Positions 10,578 through 20,601 of a DNA stretch of 64,000 bases are shown one piece after another (position 1 is the stretch's first letter; each line of letters begins with the position of its first letter). Source of the stretch: Melanopsichium pennsylvanicum (lineage: Eukaryota; Basidiomycota; Ustilaginomycetes; Ustilaginales); the NCBI GenBank assembly GCA_900208305.1, contig OAPG01000004.1, positions 930,001-994,000 of the forward strand. Direction: 5' to 3'. The notes under the pieces are model-generated. The model worked only from the letters and a program-made list of their open reading frames with translations, was not told the DNA's origin and did not search any database. The translations under genes were made by a program, and so were the position numbers.

Positions 10578-10768
10578 GGAGAGAACATTCCAAACTCGAG
10601 GTGACGAAGGAAGATACATAAGTGGATACGCGCTCAAGGTTAGAATTTCTCAATCGAATGCAGTTTGCAACCACCACACCGTGGACTAGTTTTAGCTTAG
10701 AAACAAAGAGAAAGAGTTTGTGTGATTGAGTCGGCATTGTTCAAGAGTGGTGGTGGTTTACTGGTGTT

Positions 10769-12820
10769 TTACAGGAAATCGATGCCGATGCCCAACTGAA
10801 GGCCTTTTCTCATGCCATCGGCGTTTCTGGCAGTGATGGGTACACCCGCGTTGAGTTCGACTCTCAACTGTCCCTGCATGTATACCAGACCTAATCCTAG
10901 ACTTGAACATGGTTGTGACAACTCTGTTGCGCCATGCTTCCAATACTCGCCACCGTTTTTGCGTGCATCGAGTTGACACAGTTGACCGGCATTTGCGAAC
11001 GCATGCAACATCAACGGCCAGTGTGGTTTTTGCGGGATGCAAGTGAAAGCGGATAGGCCTACGGACCAAAATGCATCCCCACCCAAACTGTCTGATTCGC
11101 TCTTGGGTCCTAGGGAGGAGTGTCGGAAACATCGGATGCTAGTTGGTCCTCCGAGTTGGAATCGATCGCTGAAGTGGGTGGACGTAGATAAGGAGGAGGA
11201 GGAGGGAAGGGGTCTAATCAGACCACTCCTGAACGTAAACGTCGTGTAGATGGGATGGAGCGTCCAAGCCAGGTTTGAAAGTGCGTCCTGCTTTTCGTTG
11301 ACTGTCGGTCTTGGTGATGACAGATGCTGCGCTGAATCCTTGATTTCGTCAACAGACGGCGAAGACGTTGAGTTCCAAGAGTAAGTTGAAGAGGGAGATG
11401 AAAATAACCAAGCCAACGGACTGAAATGTTTACCCGTACTCGCCTCAAATTCGCCTTTGACATGGTTGGCATCTCCACCCAGCCACGCATACTCCAACGA
11501 CCCCTTATACTTCCATCCTCTACTCGGAAGGACCAAACTATCCCTACCTTCCCTAATCCAAGTCCAACTGAGTGCCGATTTCACACTCGGATGCACTGCC
11601 ATTTTTCTCACCGCCACGGATGCGTTGCCAGTAACCCTGTTGAGTTCCCTCACACTTGCCTCGTACGCAAGTTCGTGCTGCGTAATTACCACGCCTTTCT
11701 CTTCTCCAATTGCAGGAGTTGTAGGGTTCACGACACCTTTCAGTTCGGTAGTCGAGTTGGAATTGATACTGGCACGAACGCCCTTAATCGCCTCGGACAA
11801 TGAAGCAAATGCACTGTAATCCCGATCATGCGAAAACGCCGATAGCTTGTACTCCATATCCGGGTTTCCAGCAAATGGTGCGCCAAACTCGACATTGAAA
11901 GCCTGTTTGGTCCTGGTTCCAAACGTTGCACTGCCTTGCAATGTCTCTGCACCACCAAACATATTTCTGATCCTACCTTGGACCGAAGCCGAACCTTCAC
12001 CATTACCTACATCCGTACTGCTTTTGAGGAAAACTCTACTTTTAGGCTTGCCGCAGCTTAGTATCACATCCACATCCTCATCGCTCGCACCAGGAAAAAC
12101 ACTTGGCGCAAGAGAAGCTTCGATGTTTCGAAACACGTCCAATTTGTCCAAGTCTTCAGCAAGAGAGCTGGTCAAACCTAGGATGGAAGGTAAAGTGGTA
12201 GGTTGACCTGGAAGAGGGTGCGAGGTTCGCTGTCCGTAAAACAGGGTGCTGAGAAGCGGTGGATTGAGATTTTGTTGTGACAGGGTGGGATCCATGTAAG
12301 GTCGACACAAGGAGGCGAGGAAGGAAGGGCGGAGAGCTTTGGATGCACCGCCAGAGATTCGGATGGCGTTGAGTCGGAGGATTGGCTGTGGGGTGAATGG
12401 AGATAGCGGTTCACCACTGTTCTGAATGATATCGGTTGCGGTCATGAGATTGTGGGGTCTCATGAGAGGGTTTCCTGCTGCGATCGGGGGAGAAGAAGCA
12501 ACGTCGACATGGGCAACGTTTTCGGGTGAGCTCAGACCGGAAAATGGGAGAGATCCGTCTTCGAGTGGCTGGTTGTGGTCGTCATCCTGTAGAGACTGAT
12601 CTGAATTGGTCATCGCTTTCCCGAAAGATTGTTTTTCTGAAGCGCTGTCGGGAGAAGGGGTTGATGTCGAGGGTTTCTTGCTCGATCGCTTAGTTCGCGA
12701 AGATGTAGGCATTGGATCTTGAACATCTGTGGAAGCAGCAGCAGCAGCAGCGGCGGCTCTAGCTTCGGCCGAATCCACAGCTGCTGCCTCTCTTTGTTCT
12801 TTGAGGCTGTGAAACTCCAT
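10769..12820 (-). CDS. SAM50: Mitochondrial outer-membrane beta-barrel assembly protein Sam50
   Basis: Sam50 (Tob55) is the Omp85-family core of the SAM complex and inserts beta-barrel proteins into the mitochondrial outer membrane. The C-terminal barrel carries the family hallmark RFQLGGPTSIRCF near residue 553, with later AFWSVGLSAF and the terminal strand LGIGIDFL. The protein is 683 residues from the ATG at 12820, against roughly 470-480 for characterised homologues. The excess lies in an N-terminal Ala-run and Ser/Lys-rich, probably disordered segment (residues 1 to about 115) and in loops of the barrel. The Ala run is encoded by a GCA/GCT-type triplet repeat near 12731-12757. An in-frame ATG at 12904 would add 28 residues. 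It is convergent with RPN1 and divergent from RPC25. Confidence 0.9.
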   Translation of the reverse strand: MEFHSLKEQREAAAVDSAEARAAAAAAAASTDVQDPMPTSSRTKRSSKKPSTSTPSPDSASEKQSFGKAMTNSDQSLQDDDHNQPLEDGSLPFSGLSSPENVAHVDVASSPPIAAGNPLMRPHNLMTATDIIQNSGEPLSPFTPQPILRLNAIRISGGASKALRPSFLASLCRPYMDPTLSQQNLNPPLLSTLFYGQRTSHPLPGQPTTLPSILGLTSSLAEDLDKLDVFRNIEASLAPSVFPGASDEDVDVILSCGKPKSRVFLKSSTDVGNGEGSASVQGRIRNMFGGAETLQGSATFGTRTKQAFNVEFGAPFAGNPDMEYKLSAFSHDRDYSAFASLSEAIKGVRASINSNSTTELKGVVNPTTPAIGEEKGVVITQHELAYEASVRELNRVTGNASVAVRKMAVHPSVKSALSWTWIREGRDSLVLPSRGWKYKGSLEYAWLGGDANHVKGEFEASTGKHFSPLAWLFSSPSSTYSWNSTSSPSVDEIKDSAQHLSSPRPTVNEKQDALSNLAWTLHPIYTTFTFRSGLIRPLPSSSSLSTSTHFSDRFQLGGPTSIRCFRHSSLGPKSESDSLGGDAFWSVGLSAFTCIPQKPHWPLMLHAFANAGQLCQLDARKNGGEYWKHGATELSQPCSSLGLGLVYMQGQLRVELNAGVPITARNADGMRKGLQLGIGIDFL

Positions 12821-13453
12821 TATTGTGTTTTGGGCTTTAGTCGATGATGGCAAAGAGGTGTGCAAGCGAAGGGATGAGAATGAATCGTCTGAAGCTGTAC
12901 GCAAATGAAAGCTAGCTGGGTGAGGTCCGAGCGAAAGTGGAGAAATAAAAAAAATTTAATAAAAATAAGAATCTGGATTTCTGGAGAAAAAGTGACAGCC
13001 CGATTGATTTTCGTTGTTCATCGGAAGCCGGAACTCTAAAAAGAAAAAGAAAAAGTTCAGAAGGAGGGCAAAGAACCCTTTTCATAGCTTTGAGAAGAAG
13101 TGGAGTCGAGCATTCTTCCTTCTGAGCTTGTTCGAGGTCTGCTCTTCATCCTCCCTTTTGAGCAGCACATCATCGTTTCAGGTCGCATCTCGTCATCAGT
13201 TGATAGTCCAGATCAGCTAGTGCGCTCTGTCTCATATCACGCATGCGCACAGGATGTTTGCGTGATTGACAAGAGCTAGACTTTCACGGACTCGCTCCTG
13301 CGTCTCGTCATCTCGCTTTCGAGCTAAAGGGCTACCAACACACCTATATCAAGTCCTACACAACGTATACCCAGATCTGATCGCCTGTACTAAGCCGTCT
13401 CCTTGCTTGAGGGAGCTCTCGTCGCTCCTCCGGTCCACAAGACTTGGCCCATC
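12821..13453. promoter_or_regulatory. Divergent promoter region SAM50 / RPC25
   Basis: About 630 bases between head-to-head starts. It holds an A-rich tract near 12946-12970, an AAGAAAAAG tract near 13036-13053 and CT-rich leader sequence. I see no further gene. Confidence 0.55.
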
Positions 13454-14248
13454 ATGTTCGTCCTCTCCGAAATTCAAGATACCATTTCGGTACATCCCTC
13501 TTCCTTTGGCTCCCCGAGCCTCATTTCTATATCCAACAACATCAACGTCAAATATGCCAACAAGATCTTGGTCGATGTGGGACTCTGCATATCTCTTTTT
13601 GATATCCTCAGTTGCTCAGAAGGCAAAGTGCGGTTTGGCGATGGTTGTCTGTATCACCATGTAACATTTCGACTCATTGTCTTTCGACCATTCACTCAAG
13701 AAGTTTTGACGGGCAAGATCAAATCTTCGGACGAAAGCGGATTTCGAATCTCTCTAGGCTTCTTTGACGATATCTACGTCCTTCACCACTTGATTCCCAA
13801 ACCGTGTGCGTTCGACCATCAGGAACGCGCCTGGTTCTGGTTGTACGAAGCAAGAACCGATGAAATCGCAGCCGATCCATTGTTAAGTCAACAGGACGAG
13901 AGAATGTACTTGGATACGGGTGAGGTGGTTAGGTTCACTGTCGAAAGTGATGTTTTCTACGATGGAGAGCCAGGACCCGGCGGCAGCGGGACGAAAGGAG
14001 GAGGAGCAGCTGGTGCACAAGCAGGACAACAGGGCGCAGCCGAACAGGGAGGTTTGCATCACAATCAGCATACCGCAAAGGAGACTAAGCCTCATTACAG
14101 CATCACAGCTAGTATCGCTGGGAGTGGACTTGGGCTGGTGTCGTGGTGGGCAGGTGCCGAGGCAGCGACGAACGAACCAGGCGTCACAGAAGAGTATGCG
14201 GGTGAAGAGATGGTTCAGGAGCATTACGAGGACGGACAAGAATATTAG
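13454..14248 (+). CDS. RPC25: RNA polymerase III subunit Rpc25 (Rpb7-like, POLR3H)
   Basis: Rpc25 is the Rpb7-type half of the stalk heterodimer of RNA polymerase III and takes part in initiation. The protein is 264 residues from the ATG at 13454 (MFVLSEIQDTISVHPSSFG), a start shared with the family. The N-terminal SHS2 half shows VGLCISLFDI and GDGCLYHHVTFRLIVFRPF; the OB half begins with EVLTGKIKSS and ISLGFFDDIYV. The conserved C-terminal GLGLVSWW is present. Between about residues 175 and 215 there is a Gly/Ala/Gln-rich insertion (GGAAGAQAGQQGAAEQGG) not seen in short homologues. The upstream in-frame ATG at 13403 adds 17 unlikely residues. Confidence 0.95.
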   Translation: MFVLSEIQDTISVHPSSFGSPSLISISNNINVKYANKILVDVGLCISLFDILSCSEGKVRFGDGCLYHHVTFRLIVFRPFTQEVLTGKIKSSDESGFRISLGFFDDIYVLHHLIPKPCAFDHQERAWFWLYEARTDEIAADPLLSQQDERMYLDTGEVVRFTVESDVFYDGEPGPGGSGTKGGGAAGAQAGQQGAAEQGGLHHNQHTAKETKPHYSITASIAGSGLGLVSWWAGAEAATNEPGVTEEYAGEEMVQEHYEDGQEY

Positions 14249-15300
14249 GCATCGTAGCAGCTTTTACTCGCTCAGCTCAAAAAAGCCGGACCTTGATGCA
14301 GAAAAGGATGCTGCAGACTCGCACCCTGGATATGCCATACGCAGCGAGCTCTATCGTGTTGCCCTTATCACCACCTCCACTTGTGACTTGTGCACTGACT
14401 CGGCTCATTCTGTACCACAGTCATCGATCTCATTGGAATACTCTGAAGTTCGGGCTGTTGTAACCGGCATAAAAAACGAAATGTGATCGCCTGTTCCAGT
14501 TGCGACTTTGTTCCAAGCTCTGTCGATGGCTTCGGTATCATGTTCGGCTGCCTGAACTTGAAGATGGAATGCTGATGTCCAGAAAATCATCAGGGCTTCG
14601 TCAGTCGGTTGTTGGGCACGGACTGTCGATCGTCCTGATTCTGAGCCTCAGTTGCGCACGTCAAGGATGGATCATCAGCAGCTCGTTCCCGCAGTTGATC
14701 ACAAGCTTGCTCGGCCTGAGTTGTCGGGACGTTTGGAGGCACCTCGATAGGAGTGACAGCATTGGTATTGGTAGTACTAAACTGTCCCATTGTCTGAGCC
14801 GTTCTTGCTTAGCCATGGTGTGGCAAGATTGTAAAGGAGCATGGAGGGTTTGCGGCTGTAAGAGAAGGAGAAACGGTCAGAAGGATGTGCTGGCGATTAA
14901 GAATGCCTCAATCAATTCGTGGTTAACGGCACGCATCGCGACGCCCATTCAGAAGCAAGGTCATAGGGAAGGAGCTGACTCAGAAGCTAACACAATTGCG
15001 TCTCAATCGGAGCAATCTGCCCCAAGTCTGCCCAAAAGCTAAGTTCTGATTGGAGATGGGACGCACTGCGCTGCGCTGCCAAGTGGCACCTCGGATGTTC
15101 CGAAGCACTATTGCCGGACGTGATGGCAGATTCTTGTCGAGATGCTTTGCTGCGACTGACGGGTCAGAGAAGGGTATTCTGGCATTACATTGAGGCAACA
15201 GAGTCTGAACGCACATGTACTACTAGTACTACTGAAACAAGTCGAACGTCTTTGCGATTATATCCTTGATGCATGAGCGCTGCGCTGTTATAGATTTGAG
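14249..15300. other. Region between RPC25 and the lysine-rich protein gene
   Basis: The interval holds both 3' ends and the tentative small gene at 14405-14790. From about 14900 to 15300 I see nothing beyond short unconvincing ORFs and a TACTAC-rich patch near 15217-15232. Confidence 0.5.
14405..14790 (-). CDS. Possible small spliced gene, product unknown (tentative)
   Basis: I do not recognise this protein. Two protein-like open stretches follow each other on the minus strand in different frames. The first starts MGQFSTTNTNAVTPIEVPP at 14790; the second reads QQPTDEALMIFWTSAF and on to TGTGDHISFFMP, ending at 14405. A GTGATC donor near 14700 and an ACAG acceptor near 14626 would join them through an intron of about 80 bases, but the donor is weak. 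A strong pyrimidine-tract acceptor (TCTCCTTCTCTTACAG on the minus strand, near 14857) lies just upstream, suggesting a spliced leader. An alternative ATG with ideal context (CACACCATGGCT, near 14817) is in a third frame. The opposite-strand 180-codon ORF looks like its shadow. The call needs transcript evidence. Confidence 0.3.
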
Positions 15301-15900
15301 CTACTTCTTGGCACCACGTTTGGGCTGCTCTCTGGTACCCTTGGCAGCTGGCTTGGGGTCCTTCTTGGTCCTAGGCTTCTTTGTTGTCTCCTTATCCTCA
15401 TCCTTTTCACCATCCTTGGCATCGGACTTGCGCTTGGATGGGGTTGCCTTGTCATCTTCTTCTGTCTTATCTTGACCTTGTTCCTTGTCCTCGGCTTTCT
15501 TGTCGTCACTCTTTCCTTTTTTTGCGCTCTTGGGAGTTCCTACAGCTTCGGAAGGATCTTTGCGTTCGCCCTTCTCAATAGCCTCCTTTTTGGGTTTGGG
15601 AGCTCCTTTCTTTGCCTGGTTGGCGTTGTCACCGGTGTCCTCGTAGTCACCTCCTTTGGCTTCGTAGCGCTTCGCCATCTCGGACGCCTACACAACAGAG
15701 AAGCAGAAACGTAATGTCAGCAATTCATGGACTTCGTATAAAGTGGTTAATGTAACGCAGCTGAGGGAGATCCAGCGGTCGAGACTTACCTTCCAAGCGG
15801 ACCACTGGCCCTTTCCACCGCCCTTTTCCATCTGCAGCACTTCCTTACGGGCCTCCTCGCGCTTTTGCGGATCAGTAGGCTTTCCTTTGGATGAAGGCAT
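15301..15900 (-). CDS. Small conserved lysine-rich fungal protein of unknown function
   Basis: Two exons give a 165-residue protein. Exon 1 is 15790-15900 (37 codons, MPSSKGKPTDPQKREEARKE, then GGGKGQWSAWK) and exon 2 is 15301-15687, with a GTAAGT donor and a TTGTGTAG acceptor; the phase is zero and the join reads SAWK-ASEMAKRYEAKGGDYED. The first 65 residues, with KGQWSAWK and YEAKGGDYED, resemble a small protein widespread in fungi that I recognise by pattern but for which I know no function. The remaining 100 residues are Lys/Glu/Asp-rich, low complexity and probably disordered, with basic patches that could act as nuclear localisation signals or bind nucleic acid (inference). It is divergent from the RhoGAP gene. 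Confidence 0.85.
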
Positions 15901-16970
15901 CTTTCTCAACGATTTAAATGGCGAAGGCAGGGTACGTTGTAGGTCGGAAACGGAAGGAGACGAGAGGTATGAAATACAAAGTATATGGTGGTTTCACGAC
16001 AACCGACCGACAGAGCAGAAGGGACAAACGGACGGATGAACGCATAGATACAAAAACAACTGCATTCTCATCCGGCATTCAGGGTCGCCCCGCAGGTCGA
16101 ACGCTACGAATCCAGGCCAGACTCGAGACGAGACGGGGGTCGCGATGTTCTTGGCATCAGAGATCGAATGGATGGCCTGAGTGCCATGAGATTGTGAATG
16201 AGCTTACGTCCAGCAGCGCAGGTAACCTAATCACGATACCACTACGTCAATGGTATTCTATACTTGGTGATGCTTGACAGCAGGGCTCGCGGCCGAGCGG
16301 TTCTCATGACTCAGGGCAACGCATGAATGGAGAATGCACCAAAAGGCTTGTAAGGATGCTAGCCGAGCGGAGAGTGTACTGTGAGTGCCAAACACACAGG
16401 CACAACATCTATGTCTTGGTGCCCAAGATTGGGGGGGGGTCCATTCCGATCTGTGCAGCCGACGGACCTATACAGTGACAGTCTTGAGTCGGTGTCCGGA
16501 TCTTGAAACCTGAGTCTGTCTCCCGATCTTGTACGCCCGATGGACATGGCTCATCATTCGAGGGGAGAAAGGCAGAGCTTGGCAAAGGGGCTATCCTGGT
16601 CTCCTTTACCCATGCCTGTTTGATGGATGGACTTCCAAGCGAAGCGTGCGAAGCGTGCGAAGCGAGCGATTTCGGCAGCGACCGAAAGGGTACGGTAAAT
16701 CACAGTACAGAATAATTTCACAGTAACAGTAAATCACGATGTTGGCACCAATGGTACAGATTATTGCGATAAGTTAGAGGCGGGTGTACCCTCGTTTTTG
16801 GCTCATTTTTCCCACCCTCGATATGAATGTCTCAAGCTGAGCGCCTTGGCCTTTAACATATTTGCATGCGCTAATTTGCAACTCACTAGGATGGTACTGC
16901 AGGTGGAATTCCGCCGCTTTGTTTGGGGCTCCGATATGCGATGCCTTCTGTCATTCAGTGTTTGCCTCAG

Positions 16971-16990
16971 AGAGAGAGAGAGAGAGAGAG
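16971..16990 (+). repeat. (GA)n microsatellite
   Basis: A near-perfect run of about ten GA units in the long intergenic region. The flanking ORFs on both strands arise from the repeat. Confidence 0.9.
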
Positions 16991-17574
16991 TATGTTGAAA
17001 ATCACATATTTTCTTGTTGAACTGCAAACATTGTATCATTGGAGGATTTCTTTTACTCACACTGGATGGAGAGTTAACTTTTCCGTCTACGAGACATGCC
17101 TCTGGAGGATCGACGGTGCAAAGATCGACTACGCAGCTGAATGGTGTATTTTTGTTGCGACAATCTTGTGTCTGTGATTGAGGGTCTCATTCTGTCTTGC
17201 AGACATGATTGGTTCAATGATAATCGCTCGAATGGTGGCCAAGGCTCTGTGAACAGAAAGTCTGAATCAGACGATCTTCTTGGTCTCTGTTGACAACACG
17301 GCTCGAGAGCGTCTCTTGAGTCGAATTTCCACGCGGGCATAGAAAAGGGGCAGTAAATGAGTAAAGCCCAAGTGCCTGCCTGAAATTAAGAGAGGCATGG
17401 CTGCATCGCCAACACACAAATCCACGTCGTGCAGTTGTGGTGCTGTATCTTTTGCAGTGATTTGCAGCAGACATGCCTGTGCTCGTCATCCTGATCAGCG
17501 ATTCACTATCTCATTTCTTTAACAAAGACAGAAACAGTATTTGATACATATCACAACAGCAACACAGAAAAAAA

Positions 17575-17604
17575 GGGGGAAAAAAGGGGAGGGGGGGGAA
17601 AGGG
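17575..17604 (+). other. Putative G-quadruplex run
   Basis: Four G-runs of 5, 4, 8 and 3 bases are separated by A spacers of 6, 1 and 3, matching the canonical quadruplex pattern. It lies about 750 bases upstream of the RhoGAP ATG. Any role is inference. Confidence 0.6.
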
Positions 17605-18352
17605 AATATACATACAGTGCTGTACCGTAGAGCACACCGCAGCCAACAGTATTTTGTCTTGTAATCTATACTTGCACTAGTGTAGTCCAAGGGTCACACT
17701 TTGGATTCCAGCTGAATCACAACATCACAGTCTGACCGCTTGGATTCGACCAACATTAAGTTCATCTCAACAACATCGCAATCGTTGGCGACCGCACTTT
17801 CACTCTTTGCAATTGTGCATCATCATTCTCATCATCTCCCTGCCCTCATCCACTAACCTTTTGGCATTTCCTCATTGCGCAACCACTCTTGAGCACTATT
17901 CAGCATTCGGCACTCAGCACTAAGCAGCCAGCAAATCTCGCATTTAACCACTTGAAATCCCATCTGTACCCCATCCTGCCTTGCCTTTGGTTCAACTATC
18001 AACTTGAATCACCAGCTATACCTATTCTCAACTCTGCTTTGGCGCATATACATACGCTTGCCGCCAGTCCGCTGCCTAACAGCGATCGAACTCACTACAC
18101 CCTTTTACAAAAGTACATGCCAACTTTCGATATGCAGTTTCGCTAAGCAACTCATCGACGCTTCCTTCGGCCAGCTCTGTTTCCCTCGCGCGCTGTCGAT
18201 CTTGCGTCAACTTTCGCCCTGATACTATCCTCTGTTCTTCAGCACATCCGAGCTGATACCAGCCTTCACGTGAACCCCTCACTTTATTTAAGCTTATCAA
18301 TCCGCTTGTATCCAGCAGCGTCTAGTGTCTTGACTCTCATCTTCTCGCGACG

Positions 18353-20032
18353 ATGCCGGCGCCACTTGCAAAAGCCACCTCGAGAGGCGCATCCTCCATT
18401 CAAAGCCATCCTGCTGGTGGCATCGAAAAGGTCTCGCTTCCTGTCACCGCATCCACCTCCCAGCTCCACCCGGTGCCTTCATGGCCCAAAATGGCGTCTT
18501 CGCCGCAGGATGAACAAGCGACTACAAAAGCTGGCTTGAAAGCATGGTGGGCGTCTTTCACAAAGTCAGGTCGAAACAAGGAGAAAAAGCAGATCGACAA
18601 TCGTGTCTTCGGCGTGCCCTTGCGACAGTCTCTCAAATACGCCAGTGTAGCCATCTCGATCGCTGGGGACGACGGCCAACAGTACGTCTGGGGCTACGTT
18701 CCAGTCGTTGTAGCCAAAGTCGGTCTCTATCTCAAAGAGAATGCCACCGAGGTGGAAGGTGTCTTTCGCATCGCTGGCTCCCAAAAGAGGATGAAAGAGT
18801 TGCAAGACACGTTCGACAATCCACCTCGCTACGGTAAATCCGTCGACTGGACAAGGTACAGCGTGCACGATGCTGCTTCTGTCCTTCGCAGGTACTTTAA
18901 CCGCATGCCCGAACCCATCGTCCCGCACGACCTCTACACCGAATTCAGGAACATCCGCGCCAAAGAAACCTTTGACGAACAAGGGGCCATCAAGACGTAC
19001 CGTCTTCTCATCTCGAGCATGCCACCCGCCAGCCAGTATCTGTTGCTGTACGTGCTCGACCTCCTAGCTGTCTTTGCGCGCAAATCCGAAAAGAACTTGA
19101 TGCCCTCGAGCAACCTCGCGGTCATCTTCCAGCCAGGCATGTTCTCCCACCCGTCTCACGAGCTCTCGCCTACCGAGCATAAATTGGCGGTGCAGGTGCT
19201 CGAGTTCCTCATTGATCACCAGGACCAATTTGTGCTTGGCATGTCTCCGCAGCCAGCATCGCAACTGTCGCCGCGCGAACTTACCGCAGTCTCCAAGCCT
19301 GTCACCGACGAGGATGTCTTGGTTCCTTCCGATAGCGACGAGGACCAAGGCGAGCTCCAAGTGCACGAAGGCGGAGGTGCCCGCATCATGCGCAGCAAGA
19401 CTACCAAGCCAAAGACCAAACGTCACGCGCTTGGCTGGTCTCGCCGCGCTCCCGAGGACGAGAATGTGAGCGAGGTTGATGAGCTCTCGCCCCGAGTATC
19501 CGGCGCATCCGGCAAGAGTCCCGTGAATGAAGATCCCAACGCAGACTCGAGTTCTCTCGTAGGCCAGAAACCTGCAACAGGACTGCGTCGCAGTCGCACA
19601 GCACCCTCGCGCAAACCTGTGGAGGGAGCCTCACCAGCACGCAAAGGCCGACGACCACGCGCGTCAGCAGGTGATAAACGTGCAGCCGAAGAGGAACATC
19701 GTCGAATCGTAGCTGCGCTCATTCCGCCACCGCCAGAGCCCAAATCACATTCTATGCAGAAAGCTGCCTCGTCAAACAGTCACTCACATTCCGTTACCTC
19801 CGGACCATCGACTGAAGCCCGACTGGCTGCACCGACTTGTACACCCATGCGAAAAGCGCTCTCTGCAACAGACACGCCTTCTGCGCCCGGTTCGATGGCC
19901 AGTGTGGCGTCCCCGTCTTTGGCGGCTGGTCTCGACGCAGCGACAGGACTACCTACTCCACCGGCATCCAAGATCCTTGGGGCGGAACCATCTGCACCGG
20001 TTTGCGCATCCGCGACCGCCACATCAAACTAA
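18353..20032 (+). CDS. Rho GTPase-activating protein, Sac7/Bag7 type
   Basis: The 559-residue protein contains one RhoGAP domain at about residues 85-290. The domain opens with FGVPLRQSLKYASVAI, shows YVWGYVPVVVAKVGLYLKEN, and the arginine-finger segment GVFRIAGSQKRMKEL near residue 137; DWTRYSVHDAASVLRRYF and LAVIFQPGMF complete the fold. This arrangement is that of the yeast Sac7/Bag7 group, which inactivates Rho1 in cell-wall and actin control; the substrate here is inferred. N- and C-terminal parts are Ser/Pro/Lys-rich and probably disordered. ATG 18353 was chosen as the first in frame; an internal Met at codon 44 is an alternative. It is convergent with the MFS gene. Confidence 0.9.
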   Translation: MPAPLAKATSRGASSIQSHPAGGIEKVSLPVTASTSQLHPVPSWPKMASSPQDEQATTKAGLKAWWASFTKSGRNKEKKQIDNRVFGVPLRQSLKYASVAISIAGDDGQQYVWGYVPVVVAKVGLYLKENATEVEGVFRIAGSQKRMKELQDTFDNPPRYGKSVDWTRYSVHDAASVLRRYFNRMPEPIVPHDLYTEFRNIRAKETFDEQGAIKTYRLLISSMPPASQYLLLYVLDLLAVFARKSEKNLMPSSNLAVIFQPGMFSHPSHELSPTEHKLAVQVLEFLIDHQDQFVLGMSPQPASQLSPRELTAVSKPVTDEDVLVPSDSDEDQGELQVHEGGGARIMRSKTTKPKTKRHALGWSRRAPEDENVSEVDELSPRVSGASGKSPVNEDPNADSSSLVGQKPATGLRRSRTAPSRKPVEGASPARKGRRPRASAGDKRAAEEEHRRIVAALIPPPPEPKSHSMQKAASSNSHSHSVTSGPSTEARLAAPTCTPMRKALSATDTPSAPGSMASVASPSLAAGLDAATGLPTPPASKILGAEPSAPVCASATATSN

Positions 20033-20131
20033 AAGGCGAGCGAAAATTCATAAATGTTTCCAAATCGATGCACTGTTGTTAATGCGAACTCCCTTTTCGC
20101 CAAACGAACAATCTCTTTGTTTCCATCTCCC

Positions 20132-20163
<32 letters not shown>

Positions 20164-20601
20164 ATATTCATTCTTTCCTTCGTCAGTCATCGCGCAGTAT
20201 TTCTTCCGAGTGGAAGATGGGATGGGTACTTGGTGATGAATGTTTTTTTTTACATATACCAAGCGCAACCTTTGTTGACTCTCATCTTTTTTTTTTTCAC
20301 TAATCATTGTTGGTCTTTATTCTTATTTTAATATTTTCCTTGTTCTTTCATTGTAACGGCTTTTTTTTCTTTTCTTTTCTTTTTTTTTGGATTGGAATAG
20401 CAAACCTTTGTTCAAAGTTGGAAGAAGAAGAGGAATTTTTGGCCAAAAATTGATCTTGAAACTAGGAGTGAGTCTGATAGTAACAACAATAACAACATAG
20501 AATTGAGATGGTGAAAAGTAATTTTTAGATTGGTAGATTGTGCAATGACGATTTGAGGAGTTAAAAACAAAAACAAAAAAGGACAAAGGTTGTATTTTTT
20601 T
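20033..20601. other. AT-rich convergent intergenic region with CA repeat
   Basis: Both 3' ends fall here. It has a (CA)n repeat near 20131-20162, broken by one extra A, and several long T or A runs (about 20248-20300, 20361-20388, 20566-20603). The base composition is clearly more AT-rich than on the left. No gene is seen. Confidence 0.65.

Larger units (their letters stand above)
15901..18352. promoter_or_regulatory. Long divergent intergenic region before the RhoGAP gene
   Basis: About 2.45 kb with no supported gene. It contains a G9 run at 16432-16440, repeated GCGAAGCGTGC units near 16647-16672, two GTAAATCAC copies near 16695-16737, a (GA)10 tract near 16971-16990 and a G-quadruplex-type run at 17575-17604. 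The last 500 bases are C/T- and CA-rich and look like promoter and leader. Confidence 0.6.

Noticed and set aside
16270..16370. GCCGAGCGG copies resembling a tRNA A-box
   Set aside because: No matching T-arm, acceptor stem or anticodon arm could be built.
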